Source of the DNA: Streptomyces sp. NBC_00250
GTDB taxonomy: Bacteria; Actinomycetota; Actinomycetes; Streptomycetales; Streptomycetaceae
DNA length: 64,000 bases
Reading direction: 5' to 3'
NCBI RefSeq assembly: GCF_036192275.1
Contig: NZ_CP108088.1
Location: forward strand, 7,550,001 to 7,614,000
Part shown: one piece after another, positions 10,443 to 21,537 of the stretch
How positions within the stretch are numbered: the first letter of the stretch is position 1
How the letters are laid out: the number at the start of each line of letters is the position of its first letter
Translations under genes and position numbers: made by a program
Notes under the pieces: generated by a model
What the model was told of the DNA's origin: nothing
The model's database searches: none
The model's input: the letters and a program-made list of their open reading frames with translations, nothing else

Positions 10443-11102
10443 ATGAGCAGCGCGGACGGTACGGCAGGGAGCTCGCTCGGACGCGTGTCCGGAGAGAGCG
10501 GTCCGTATCCGCTTCACGGCAGTGTGGGCGACTTCGGTGCGGACGCCGGTGCGGGGAGCGGGACGGGGCCTTCGGGCGTCTCGGGCGCCGCTCCCGGCAC
10601 GGCGGGCGAGGTGGTCGGCTACCGCGGTCCCACGGCCTGTGCGGCGGCCGGGATCACCTATCGCCAGTTGGACTACTGGGCGCGTACGGGGCTCGTGGAG
10701 CCGAGCGTGCGGCCCGCGTACGGGTCGGGGACCCAGCGGCTCTACAGCTTCCGCGACGTCGTCGTGCTGAAGATCGTCAAGCGTTTCCTCGACACCGGGG
10801 TGGCGCTCCAGAACATCCGGGCCGCCGTGCAGCACCTGCGCGCGCGTGGCTTCCGCGATCTGGAGCGGATGACGCTCATGAGCGACGGTGCCACGGTGTA
10901 CGAGTGCTCCTCGCCGGACGAGGTGGTCGACCTCCTCCAGGGCGGACAAGGTGTCTTCGGCATCGCCGTCGGCGTGGTCTGGCGGGACGTCGAGGTGGCG
11001 CTCTCACAGCTGCACGGGGAGCGGGTCGACACGGGCGAGACGCTCGTGGGGCACAACCCGGGGGACGAGCTCGCGCGCAGGCGGCGGGACAAGGCGGTCT
11101 GA
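10443..11102 (+). CDS. MerR-family regulator (Rv1830-type)
   Basis: Protein of 219 residues. After a Gly/Ser/Ala-rich N-terminus (1-55) comes a MerR DNA-binding domain (about 58-125: YRGPTACAAAGITYRQLDYW, then RLYSFRDVVVLKIV). The C-terminal part carries a predicted dimer or ligand domain without Cys clusters. The position after DUF151 corresponds to Rv1830 (ResR/McdR), linked to mycobacterial growth and division. GGAGGG at 10429-10434 places the ATG at 10443; a GTG directly before it is also possible. It has its own promoter and an upstream dyad, suggesting autoregulation. Confidence 0.85.
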   Translation: MSSADGTAGSSLGRVSGESGPYPLHGSVGDFGADAGAGSGTGPSGVSGAAPGTAGEVVGYRGPTACAAAGITYRQLDYWARTGLVEPSVRPAYGSGTQRLYSFRDVVVLKIVKRFLDTGVALQNIRAAVQHLRARGFRDLERMTLMSDGATVYECSSPDEVVDLLQGGQGVFGIAVGVVWRDVEVALSQLHGERVDTGETLVGHNPGDELARRRRDKAV

Positions 11103-11200
11103 GGGGCGGTCGCGCCGCCGGTGCCGTTGCGTCGGTGGTGCGGTCGTGGCTTGTGTGGCGGCGGGCGTCGTTGTCAGTGGTGTGAGGCAGCATCGGACGT

Positions 11201-12571
11201 GTGAGAGCCGCGCCCACCATCCTGCATCTCGACATGGATGCCTTCTTCGCCGCCGCCGAGCAGGCGTCGAAGCCCAGCCTGCGCGGAAAGCCCGTGATCG
11301 TCGGGGGTCTCGGCCCGCGGGGCGTGGTCGCCACCGCCTCGTACGAGGCGCGCCGCTTCGGAGTGCACTCGGCCATGCCCATGGGCCAGGCGCGGCGGCT
11401 CGCGCCGAACGCGGCCTACCTCGTGCCCCGCTTCTCCTTCTACCGCTCGATCAGCGAGCAGGTCATGGAGCTGCTGGGACGGCTCTCCCCGCTCGTGGAG
11501 CCGCTCAGCCTCGACGAGGCCTTCGTGGACCTGGAGGCCGGCGGCGTGGCCGACGACAGTGCGAGCTCGCGCGTCGCCGGGGAGCGGCTGCGGGTCGACA
11601 TCCTCGCGGCGACGGGACTCACGGGGTCCGTAGGGCTCGCCGGGTCCAAGATGATCGCGAAGATCGCCTCAGAGGAGGCCAAACCCGACGGGCTCGTCCT
11701 GATCGAACCGGGAACGGAGCGGGAGCTCCTCGGACCGCGCTCGGTGCGGATTCTGCCCGGGGTGGGCCCGGCCACCGGGGAGCATCTCCGGCGGGCCGGG
11801 ATGACCACCGTGTCCGATCTCGCGGAAGCGGGCGAGGACGAGCTCGTACGGCTCCTCGGACGGGCGCACGGGGCCTCGCTGTACCTGATGGCCCAGGGGT
11901 ACGACGATCGGCCCGTGGTGGCCGAGAGGGACGCCAAATCGGTGTCGGTCGAGGACACCTTCGACGTGGACCTGCACGACCGGGTGCGGATCAGGGTCGA
12001 GGTGGAGCGGCTCGCGGAGCGGTGCGTGGGGAGGCTGCGGGCCTCCGGGCACTCCGGGCGGACGATCGTGCTGAAGGTGCGGCGGTACGACTTCTCGACG
12101 CTCACGCGGTCCGAGACGCTCCGGGGGCCCACGGACGATCCGGGTGTGGTGCGGGAGGCGGCGGGGCGCCTGCTGGAGGCGGTGGACACGACCGGGGGTG
12201 TGCGGTTGCTGGGGGTCGGCGTGAGCGGGCTCGCGGACTACACGCAGGAGGATCTGTTCGCTCAGGCGGAAGCCGGGGTCGCTGCCGCTGCCGCTGCGGA
12301 GGAGGGGGCGCCGGGTGACGCGGCGGCGACCGCGTCCGCCGTGGCCGCTGTCGAGCCCGCGGTCGAAGAGCCCGTGGCGCGGCAGTGGGCGCCGGGGCAT
12401 GACGTACGACACGCGGTGTACGGGGCCGGGTGGGTCCAGGGGAGCGGGGTCGGGCGCGTCACGGTGCGGTTCGAGGAGCCGGGGTCGGAGCCGGGGCGGG
12501 TGCGGACGTTCGCGGTGGACGATCCGGAACTGGAGCCGGGGGAGGCGCTGCCGTTGGTGGGGCGGGGCTGA
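11201..12571 (+). CDS. dinB: DNA polymerase IV with C-terminal Tudor-like extension
   Basis: Y-family translesion polymerase of 456 residues. Catalytic metal ligands are present: D11 and D13 in HLDMDAFF, and D105/E106 in SLDEAF. A helix-hairpin-helix follows (ILPGVGPATGEHL), then the little-finger domain to about 350. It copies damaged templates in the cytoplasm and normally works with the beta clamp. After residue about 360 comes an Ala/Glu-rich linker and a compact domain (about 395-450: VYGAGWVQGSG, then GRVTVRFE) resembling the C-terminal Tudor-like domain of PcrA/UvrD. The start is GTG without a strong Shine-Dalgarno. I see no LexA box. The next gene converges. Confidence 0.92.
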   Translation: MRAAPTILHLDMDAFFAAAEQASKPSLRGKPVIVGGLGPRGVVATASYEARRFGVHSAMPMGQARRLAPNAAYLVPRFSFYRSISEQVMELLGRLSPLVEPLSLDEAFVDLEAGGVADDSASSRVAGERLRVDILAATGLTGSVGLAGSKMIAKIASEEAKPDGLVLIEPGTERELLGPRSVRILPGVGPATGEHLRRAGMTTVSDLAEAGEDELVRLLGRAHGASLYLMAQGYDDRPVVAERDAKSVSVEDTFDVDLHDRVRIRVEVERLAERCVGRLRASGHSGRTIVLKVRRYDFSTLTRSETLRGPTDDPGVVREAAGRLLEAVDTTGGVRLLGVGVSGLADYTQEDLFAQAEAGVAAAAAAEEGAPGDAAATASAVAAVEPAVEEPVARQWAPGHDVRHAVYGAGWVQGSGVGRVTVRFEEPGSEPGRVRTFAVDDPELEPGEALPLVGRG

Positions 12572-12692
12572 GTGGGGGTGCGGGTGGGCCGTGGTGCGCC
12601 CGGTCCGCGGCCGGGCCTGGGTCCCACCCGCACCACCGTGCGAGTGCGTGGGCAGAGGTGCGGGCCTGCTCCTCCGCGCTCCGCTCCTGTCG

Positions 12693-13058
12693 CTACTGGC
12701 CTGCCAGGCGGCCGAAGTCCGTGTCAGGGGTGTCCGTGGGGGGCGGGGGGAGGGCGAGGCTGTAGTGGCGGTAGAGCTGCAGCTCCTGCTCCGGGGAGAG
12801 GTGGCGGCCCACGCCGAAGTCGGGGGCGTCCTTGATGAGGGCGCGTTCGTACGGGATGTGGAGGCGGTCCTCGACCAGTTCGCTCGGCTCCAGCGGGACG
12901 AACGCGTCCCGGCTGAAGAGGCCGGTGCGGACCGCAGCCCATTCCGGGATGCCGGTCGCGTCGTCCAGGTACACCTCGTCCACGGTTCCGATCTTGTGCC
13001 CGTTGCGGTCGTACGCCTTGCGGCCTATCAGGCTGCGCGGATCGATATCGGTCTGCAC
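12693..13058 (-). CDS. PRC-barrel domain protein
   Basis: Small soluble protein of 121 residues. The PRC-barrel (about 5-70) begins IDPRSLIGRKAYDRNGHKIG, followed by a helical tail. PRC-barrel proteins serve in RNA processing, photosynthetic assembly or stress; no specific role is evident. GGAGGGACC directly precedes the GTG at 13058 and decides the start. It is divergent from the gcvP riboswitch and convergent with dinB. Confidence 0.85.
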   Translation of the reverse strand: MQTDIDPRSLIGRKAYDRNGHKIGTVDEVYLDDATGIPEWAAVRTGLFSRDAFVPLEPSELVEDRLHIPYERALIKDAPDFGVGRHLSPEQELQLYRHYSLALPPPPTDTPDTDFGRLAGQ

Positions 13059-13170
13059 GGTCCCTCCAACTGGTCGCAACTGCTCTACACCCTACGAAAG
13101 TGCACATCTGGGATGTCGGCCACTTGAGCGATGGGAGCCGCAACCTCGCTGGTAGGCTGGCTGTGGCTGT

Positions 13171-13375
13171 CGACCCTGTGCGGGAGAGTCCCCCGGAGAA
13201 ACCTTCCGGAGGGCGCCGAAGGAGCAAATCCTCCCCGGAATCTCTCAGGCCCCTGTACCGCGCGGACGAGGTCACTCTGGAAAGCAGAGCGGTGTCCACG
13301 GCATGCGCTCTCACCGACGGTGAAAGCCGGCGTGCCGTGAGGCGTGCCGGTGAAACTCTCAGGTTGAGATGACAG
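13171..13375 (+). ncRNA. tandem glycine riboswitch
   Basis: Two glycine aptamers in series precede gcvP. The first (about 13178-13255) shows CGGGAGAGTC, then GCGCCGAAGGAGCAA and TCTCTCAGGC. The second (about 13263-13370) shows CTCTGGAAAGCAGAG, ACCGACGGTGAAAGCCGG and GAAACTCTCAGG. These are the consensus features of the cooperative tandem class. It should switch on glycine cleavage when glycine is abundant. About 75 bases separate it from the gcvP start, and I could not identify a clear expression platform. Confidence 0.95.
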
Positions 13376-13446
13376 AGGGGGAGGCCGTCCGGGTACCCGC
13401 GCCGTGGTGCCCCTCGCAGGTCGTGACGACCAGGAGGCCTCCGTAC

Positions 13447-16332
<2,886 letters not shown>

Positions 16333-16369
16333 GCACGAGGGCGGCCGGGTACGGCCGCTGAGCACGGTG

Positions 16370-16408
16370 CGAGGGCCGGTTCGGAGATTCTCTCCGGGCC
16401 GGCCCTCG
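16370..16408 (+). terminator. gcvP terminator
   Basis: CGAGGGCCGG (16370-16379) pairs with CCGGCCCTCG (16399-16408), and an inner GGAGA/TCTCC pairing extends the stem. It is followed by GCGTTTCCC and begins 37 bases after the gcvP stop. Confidence 0.8.
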
Positions 16409-16441
16409 GCGTTTCCCTCGTACGGTGCCGATGGCGCGCCC

Positions 16442-16648
16442 TCAGGCGGCGGTCGTCACCTGGCCCGTCGTCAGCGGCCGGTGCGGGGCGATGATCTGCC
16501 CGTCCGGCAGCAGTTCACCGGTGTCCTCGAAGAGCAGGACGCCGTTGCACAGCAGGCTCCAGCCCTGTTCCGGGTGATGTGCCGTCAGTCGGGCCGCCTC
16601 CCGGTCGGCGGAGTCGGCGGTGGGACAGGCAGGCTGGTGCTGGCACAT
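16442..16648 (-). CDS. DUF5999-like small protein
   Basis: A 68-residue protein beginning MCQHQPACP, with cysteines at 2, 8 and 34 and a conserved central ALLCNG-like segment (here WSLLCNGVLLFEDTGELLPDG). Short Streptomyces proteins of this type are annotated DUF5999, with no known function; the early Cys/His pairs suggest metal binding. The frame stays open upstream to 16807, but those residues look like translated noncoding sequence. A weak AAAGAA lies before the ATG. Confidence 0.75.
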   Translation of the reverse strand: MCQHQPACPTADSADREAARLTAHHPEQGWSLLCNGVLLFEDTGELLPDGQIIAPHRPLTTGQVTTAA

Positions 16649-16931
16649 GGGTGGGTTCTTTCGCTGCGTCGTAGTGGATGTCCTGCGGCTGTTCGCGCTC
16701 ATCGCCGCCCCCGTCGGTCGGTTCGGTTCCGATCCCAGTCTTGCCCCATGGACGCTCTTCCGCAGGGATTTCGCGGCAGCTCGTCCTTTCCTGGGAAGAC
16801 GCATCACCCGCAGGGGCGGTTCAGGTCAACTGCACCGTCTCTTCGGGTGGTTCGGGATGGTCCCAGCGGGCTAGTCCGTACGGGAGGGGTGTTCGGACGG
16901 AGCGTTCGGGCGCGCTGCTCGGACAGCAGTG
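16649..16931. other. intergenic stretch with no gene seen
   Basis: About 280 bases upstream of the DUF5999-like gene. Reading frames here have atypical composition and no ribosome-binding sites. The stretch probably holds the promoter of that small gene; nothing firmer is visible. Confidence 0.5.
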
Positions 16932-16961
16932 CGCCCCGTGACCCGGGCGGGTCACGGGGCG
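16932..16961 (-). terminator. bidirectional hairpin terminator
   Basis: CGCCCCGTGACCC (16932-16944) pairs perfectly with GGGTCACGGGGCG (16949-16961) across a 4-base loop, 20 bases beyond the stop of the minus-strand gene that ends at 16981. Confidence 0.8.
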
Positions 16962-16980
16962 GCGACGCTCGCGCGGTGGA

Positions 16981-17571
16981 TCAGGCGGGCGCCGCCGAGC
17001 CCAGGAGGGGCGGCGGCGCGAGGCGCGTACTGAGCACGGGCAGGAGATCGGAGACCTGGTACGGGCGGTGGGCCGCGATCCCCGGCGGGGCGGGGGCCAA
17101 CGGCACCAGCAGATCCGCGGCGGCCGGGGTGGTGGTGGCGCCGTCCGCCTCCGGTTCGGCGTGCAGCCAGAGGGTCAGCATGTAGAGCTCCGGTACGGAG
17201 AGCAGCCGGGGCTGGTACGGGCCCGGCAGTGCCTCGGCCTGGAGCAGCGCCCGCTCCGTGGCGGTGACGTAAGGCCCTTCGAAGAAGTGCGAGAAGGACC
17301 AGCCGTCCGGGGTCAGCATGGTGTCCGCGGCGGCGATCGCCCGGCCCCCGTTCCTGATCAGGAAACGCCAGCCGGCGAGGCGGGTGCGGGGTGCCTGCCC
17401 GGGTGTCCCGGCGACGCCGAGGACGTGCACGGGCAGGGGGAGTTCGGGGCTCAGTGGTCCCTGCGCGGCCCGCAGGGCGGGAGTTCGTGCCTCACGGACG
17501 GCGGTCGGGGAACCGAGGGCCGCGAGGACGCTGCGGAGGGCCGGCGCAGGGGCCGGGGAGGGTCGGAGCAT
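16981..17571 (-). CDS. conserved hypothetical protein
   Basis: Protein of 196 residues with no domain I recognise. The N-terminal third is Pro/Ala/Leu-rich. The centre (about 60-130) has a folded, mixed composition with GWRFLIRNGGRAIAAAD and FSHFFEGPYVTATERAL. There is no signal peptide, membrane helix or catalytic motif. The start is placed at MLRPSPAP; the open frame continues upstream but with noncoding character. A strong hairpin follows the stop. Confidence 0.6.
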   Translation of the reverse strand: MLRPSPAPAPALRSVLAALGSPTAVREARTPALRAAQGPLSPELPLPVHVLGVAGTPGQAPRTRLAGWRFLIRNGGRAIAAADTMLTPDGWSFSHFFEGPYVTATERALLQAEALPGPYQPRLLSVPELYMLTLWLHAEPEADGATTTPAAADLLVPLAPAPPGIAAHRPYQVSDLLPVLSTRLAPPPLLGSAAPA

Positions 17572-18051
17572 GGTGGGTCGCCTCTCACTCAGGAGACACG
17601 GTGATGCGTGGGCAGGTACGACGGCGCTGTCGGCGGCGGGGCCAGAGGAGGGCCATGAGGCCATGGCCGGGCGCCAACACTCTGCCTCGTCCGCGGAGTT
17701 TATACGACACGTGTTCACAGAGTGTTTCCGCTAGACGCCGCCGATATTCCTGACAAGGCGTCATCAAGCCTTAAAGCAAGGGCCGTAGAAGCGGAATCAT
17801 GCGGCGCCGGGGCTCCCACCTGCGTATTCCTCGCAGAGGTGGACGGCTGAATTCGCACCCCCGGCTACGGGACAATAGGACATTGGTATATGTCGCTTGT
17901 TCCATGCCTTCGGGATGTGACGGTCGAGCGCAGCATCCAGCCTATCCTCCGACAGCCCTCCTTCGCAGGCGTTGTGGATCAGCGGGGTGGGCATCATCGT
18001 CCGTGACGCGCGGCCGTCGTGGCGGCTGCCCACTTGGGGAGGGACGCTTCG
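17572..18051. other. 480-base intergenic region, locally lower GC
   Basis: Between a leftward hypothetical gene and the rightward ligase gene. The part from 17690 to 17920 is clearly poorer in GC than its surroundings and includes ACACGTGT, an 8-bp palindrome near 17707-17714, and AT-rich stretches near 17755-17780 and 17875-17895. It should hold divergent promoters. I cannot support a small gene in it. Confidence 0.5.
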
Positions 18052-19551
18052 ATGGGGGAGAAGGTCGTGGCCGACGGGTTCGGCCCGTCCGACCGGCAGC
18101 AGTACCGGAGAAAGCTCCAGCAGTGCCTCGCGGGGCTCGCGAGGCTGCTGGCGGAGAAGAGGTTCGACCGCCCGCGCAATCTCATGGGCGTGGAGATCGA
18201 ACTCAATCTCGCCGGTGCCGACGGACTGCCCCGGATGCTGAACGGGCCGGTTCTCGAAAAGATCGCGAGCCCCGATTTCCAGACGGAACTCGGAATGTTC
18301 AACCTCGAAGTGAACATCGCTCCCCACCAGCTCGGGGGGCGCGTTTTCGACCGGCTCGCGGAGGAGATCGGCACCGGAATCGGATATGCCGACCGCAAGG
18401 CCGCGGAACTCGACGCGGGCGTGGTCATGATCGGCATACTGCCCACCCTGACGCAGGACGACCTGGTCCCCGGGAACCTGTCGTCCGCCGACCGCTACAC
18501 GCTCCTCAACGACCAGATCCTCGCCGCGAGGGGCGAGGACTTCACCCTCGACATCCACGGTGTCGAACGGCTCCTCTGCACCTCGGAGTCGATCGTTCCG
18601 GAGGCGGCCTGCACCTCGGTCCAGCTCCACCTCCAGGTGACGCCCGCCCGGTTCGCCGCCGTCTGGAACGCGGCGCAGGCCGTGTCGGGCGTCCAGATCG
18701 CCCTCGGTGCCAACGCCCCCTTCGTCTTCGGGCGCGAACTGTGGCGCGAGTCCCGGCCTCCGCTCTTCACGCAGGCCACCGACACCCGGCCGCCCGAGCT
18801 GCAGGCCCAGGGCGTCCGGCCGCGCACCTGGTTCGGGGAGCGCTGGGTGGACTCGGTGTACGACCTCTTCGAGGAGAACCTGCGCTACTTCCCGGCGCTG
18901 CTGCCCATCTGCGACGAGGAGGACCCGCTCCTCGTCCTCGACCAGGGCGGGGTGCCGCGCCTCCAGGAACTCGTCCTGCACAACGGCACGGTCTACCGCT
19001 GGAACAGGCCCGTGTACGGCTGGGTCGACGGCGTCCCGCACCTGCGCGTCGAGAACCGGGTGCTGCCGGCCGGGCCGACCGTCACCGACGTCATCGCCAA
19101 CGCGGCCTTCTACTACGGGCTCGTACGCTCACTCGCCGACGACCCGCGGCCCATCTGGAAGCGGATGACCTTCCAGGACGCCGAGGCCAACTTCGACACG
19201 GCCTGTCGGCACGGCATCGAGGCGGAGCTGCGCTGGCCCCGCTCGGGCCGCGCGGGCGGCGTCGCGACCGTCCCCGCGGTACGGCTCGTCCTCGACGAAC
19301 TGCTGCCGCTCGCCGCGGCGGGGCTCGACGCCTGGCACATCGAGCCCGCCGACCGGGACTTCTACCTCGGGGTGATCGAACAGCGCTGTCTGCGGCGGGT
19401 GAACGGCGCCTCCTGGCAGGCCGACACCTTCCACCAGGCCCTGGAGTCGGGTCTCGACCGCGAGGCGGCGCTCGCGGCGACCACGCGCCGCTACCGGACC
19501 CTGATGTACGCGGGGGAGCCGGTGCACACCTGGCCGGTGGGGATCGACTGA
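18052..19551 (+). CDS. glutamate-cysteine ligase family protein (GCS2-like)
   Basis: Cytoplasmic ATP-dependent carboxylate-amine ligase-like enzyme of 499 residues. The GCS2 family opening MGVEIELNLAG, the segment ELGMFNLEVNIAP and later SVQLHLQV are visible and would form the ATP/glutamate site. GCS2 enzymes form gamma-glutamyl amides, such as gamma-glutamylcysteine. Because streptomycetes use mycothiol and ergothioneine rather than glutathione, an EgtA-like or other gamma-glutamyl role is possible; no ergothioneine genes are adjacent. GGGGAGGG at 18036-18043 sets the ATG. Confidence 0.82.
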   Translation: MGEKVVADGFGPSDRQQYRRKLQQCLAGLARLLAEKRFDRPRNLMGVEIELNLAGADGLPRMLNGPVLEKIASPDFQTELGMFNLEVNIAPHQLGGRVFDRLAEEIGTGIGYADRKAAELDAGVVMIGILPTLTQDDLVPGNLSSADRYTLLNDQILAARGEDFTLDIHGVERLLCTSESIVPEAACTSVQLHLQVTPARFAAVWNAAQAVSGVQIALGANAPFVFGRELWRESRPPLFTQATDTRPPELQAQGVRPRTWFGERWVDSVYDLFEENLRYFPALLPICDEEDPLLVLDQGGVPRLQELVLHNGTVYRWNRPVYGWVDGVPHLRVENRVLPAGPTVTDVIANAAFYYGLVRSLADDPRPIWKRMTFQDAEANFDTACRHGIEAELRWPRSGRAGGVATVPAVRLVLDELLPLAAAGLDAWHIEPADRDFYLGVIEQRCLRRVNGASWQADTFHQALESGLDREAALAATTRRYRTLMYAGEPVHTWPVGID

Positions 19552-19655
19552 GCTCGGCTCCCGGGGGCGCGGGCGGGCGCGGTGGCCGATCATGGCACAG
19601 TGATCGGGATGCCGCCGGAACGGCGTCCGTCCGCGACCGGGAAGTGGAGACAGGT

Positions 19656-20456
19656 GTGGTGTCGGACCAACGAGTGAGTGACGCTGCCCTGCCTCCCGAC
19701 GGGCTCTCGCGCCGAATGCTGCGCAACGAGACGCTCATCGTCCTCGCGCTCTCGCTCGGGGCGAGCGCCCTGTCGTCCCTCATCAGCTTCATCGGCTCGG
19801 TCACCAAGTCCGGGGCGCTGAGGGAACAGGCGGCCACGCTCAACGGCTCGTACGCGCCGGGGCGGCCCTGGCTCGATCTGTCCTGGCAGCTCTTCGGCAT
19901 CGCCTCGGCGCTCGTTCCGGTCCTCCTGGTCGCCCATCTGCTGCTGCGCGAGGGCTCGGGACTGCGGGCCATCGGCTTCGACCGGACCCGGCCGTGGCCC
20001 GACCTCGGGCGCGGGACGCTGGTCGCGGCGGGCATCGGGAGCGCCGGCCTCGCCTTCTACCTGGCGGCGCGGGCGACCGGCTTCAACCTCACCGTGGTGC
20101 CGGAGTCGCTGCCCGAGGTGTGGTGGAAGTACCCGGTCCTGATCCTCTCGGCGATCCAGAACTCCGTCCTGGAGGAGGTCATCGTCGTCGGCTATCTGCT
20201 GCGCAGGCTGGGGCAGTTGGGATGGACGCCGATGGCCGCCCTGGTCGCGAGCTCGGTGCTGCGCGGTTCGTACCACCTCTACCAGGGGATCGGCGGGTTC
20301 CTCGGCAATGTGGTGATGGGCGTGGTCTTCGTCCTGCTGTACCGGCGCTGGGGGCGGGTCGGGCCGCTCGTCGTGGCGCACGCGCTGCTCGACATCGTGG
20401 CCTTCGTCGGATACGGGCTGCTCGCGGGCAAGGTGGACTGGCTGCCCACCGTGTGA
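19656..20456 (+). CDS. CPBP family intramembrane metalloprotease
   Basis: Polytopic membrane protein of 266 residues with about seven hydrophobic segments. The CPBP (Abi) motifs are present: an EE pair in LEEVIVVGYLLRRLG, a histidine in SYHLYQG and HALLD near the C-terminus. These form the putative metal-dependent intramembrane active site. The family includes CAAX-processing and bacteriocin-immunity proteins. GTGGAG lies 7 bases before the GTG; an adjacent GTG at 19659 is equally possible. It stands alone after the ligase gene with a strong terminator behind. Confidence 0.85.
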   Translation: MVSDQRVSDAALPPDGLSRRMLRNETLIVLALSLGASALSSLISFIGSVTKSGALREQAATLNGSYAPGRPWLDLSWQLFGIASALVPVLLVAHLLLREGSGLRAIGFDRTRPWPDLGRGTLVAAGIGSAGLAFYLAARATGFNLTVVPESLPEVWWKYPVLILSAIQNSVLEEVIVVGYLLRRLGQLGWTPMAALVASSVLRGSYHLYQGIGGFLGNVVMGVVFVLLYRRWGRVGPLVVAHALLDIVAFVGYGLLAGKVDWLPTV

Positions 20457-20481
20457 GGCGTGGCCTTCGTGAGGGCGGGTG

Positions 20482-20510
20482 AGGGGCGTACGGGTTCTCC
20501 GTACGCCCCT
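20482..20510 (+). terminator. bidirectional terminator between convergent genes
   Basis: AGGGGCGTACGG pairs perfectly with CCGTACGCCCCT around a 5-base loop, a 12-bp stem lying between the CPBP stop and the PhzF stop. Confidence 0.85.
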
Positions 20511-20532
20511 CGGTCGTTCCGCGGTCGTGGGG

Positions 20533-21342
20533 TCAGGCGTGCAGGTCGCCCTCGATGACGGTGACCGCGTGGCCGTTCAGGAGGGTGCGGTCGCCGCGCA
20601 GCCGGGTACGGACGATGCCCGTGCGGGCGCCGCCCTGGAAGCCGACCAGGTCGTCGCGGCCGAACCGGGCCGACCAGTAGGGGGCGAGCGCGGTGTGGGC
20701 GCTGCCGGTCACCGGGTCCTCGTCGATGCCGACGCCCGGGAAGAAGCCGCGGGAGACGAAGTCGTAGCCGCTGTCCGGGTGTTCGGCGGCGGCGGTCGCG
20801 ACGATGCCGCGCGAGGAGAGCCCCTTGAGCGCGGCGAAGTCCGGTGCGAGCGCGCGCACGGTCGGTTCGTCGCGCAGTTCCACGAGGAGGTCGCCGATGT
20901 GGTCGGCGGTGTCGTGGACGGCGACGACCTCGGCGCCGAGCGCCTTCTCCAGGCCGTCGGGGACGGGGACGGGGGTCAGGGAGGAGGTCGGGAAGTCCAT
21001 CGTGATGGTGCCGTCGGGCTCGGCCGTGGCACCCAGGATCCCGCAGCGGGCCGTGAAGCGGACGGCGCCGCTCGCCGTACCGGTGGAGTGCAGGACGTGG
21101 GCCGTGGCGAGCGTGGCGTGGCCGCACATGTCGACCTCGGTGGTGGGGGTGAACCAGCGCAGTGCCCAGTCCGCCTCGCCGCCGGCGGGCAGGGGGTGGG
21201 CGAAGGCCGTCTCGGAGAGGTTGACCTCCGCGGCGACCTTCTGGAGCCAGGCGTCGTCCGGGAAGGAGTCCAGGAGCAGGACTCCGGCCGGATTGCCGGA
21301 GAAGGGCTGGTCGGTGAAGGCGTCGACGATTCGGATCCGCAT
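20533..21342 (-). CDS. PhzF family isomerase/epimerase-like protein
   Basis: Protein of 269 residues with the two-lobed diaminopimelate-epimerase-like fold. It shows VDAFTDQPFSGNPAGV at the N-terminus, the catalytic-type glutamate in NLSETAFAHP, CGHATLATAHV, and FFPGVGIDEDPVTGSAH in the second half. In phenazine makers PhzF isomerises a dihydrohydroxyanthranilate; housekeeping homologues have unknown substrates. No phenazine genes are nearby. The ATG follows a spaced purine-rich stretch. Confidence 0.88.
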   Translation of the reverse strand: MRIRIVDAFTDQPFSGNPAGVLLLDSFPDDAWLQKVAAEVNLSETAFAHPLPAGGEADWALRWFTPTTEVDMCGHATLATAHVLHSTGTASGAVRFTARCGILGATAEPDGTITMDFPTSSLTPVPVPDGLEKALGAEVVAVHDTADHIGDLLVELRDEPTVRALAPDFAALKGLSSRGIVATAAAEHPDSGYDFVSRGFFPGVGIDEDPVTGSAHTALAPYWSARFGRDDLVGFQGGARTGIVRTRLRGDRTLLNGHAVTVIEGDLHA

Positions 21343-21467
21343 GCCGCCGACCGTACCGGGGGCGGAATCAGGCGGGCCAAGGCCAATCGCGGAGAACTGG
21401 ACCGGGTGGGCGTGTCTCGGCGGGGCGGGCGGGGCGGGGTGGGGTGGGACCGACCGGTCGGGGTTGT

Positions 21468-21512
21468 CCCCCGACCCGACCCGACTCGACTCGACTCGAC
21501 CCGACCGCCCCG
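21468..21512. repeat. short GACTC/GACCC tandem repeat
   Basis: Imperfect tandem copies of a 5-base unit (GACCC/GACTC) lie in the gap between the PhzF gene and the SUKH stop. They are probably replication-slippage sequence with no visible function. Confidence 0.6.
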
Positions 21513-21537
21513 CCCCGACCTCGCCCCCCTGCGCCTG

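Noticed and set aside
11101..11200. LexA/SOS box before dinB
   Set aside because: No GAAC-N4-GTTC-like dyad is present.
17799..19655. Upstream 619 codons of the open frame that ends with the CPBP protease
   Set aside because: They are out of frame with the ligase gene they cover and Arg/Pro-rich. The protease starts at GTG 19656.
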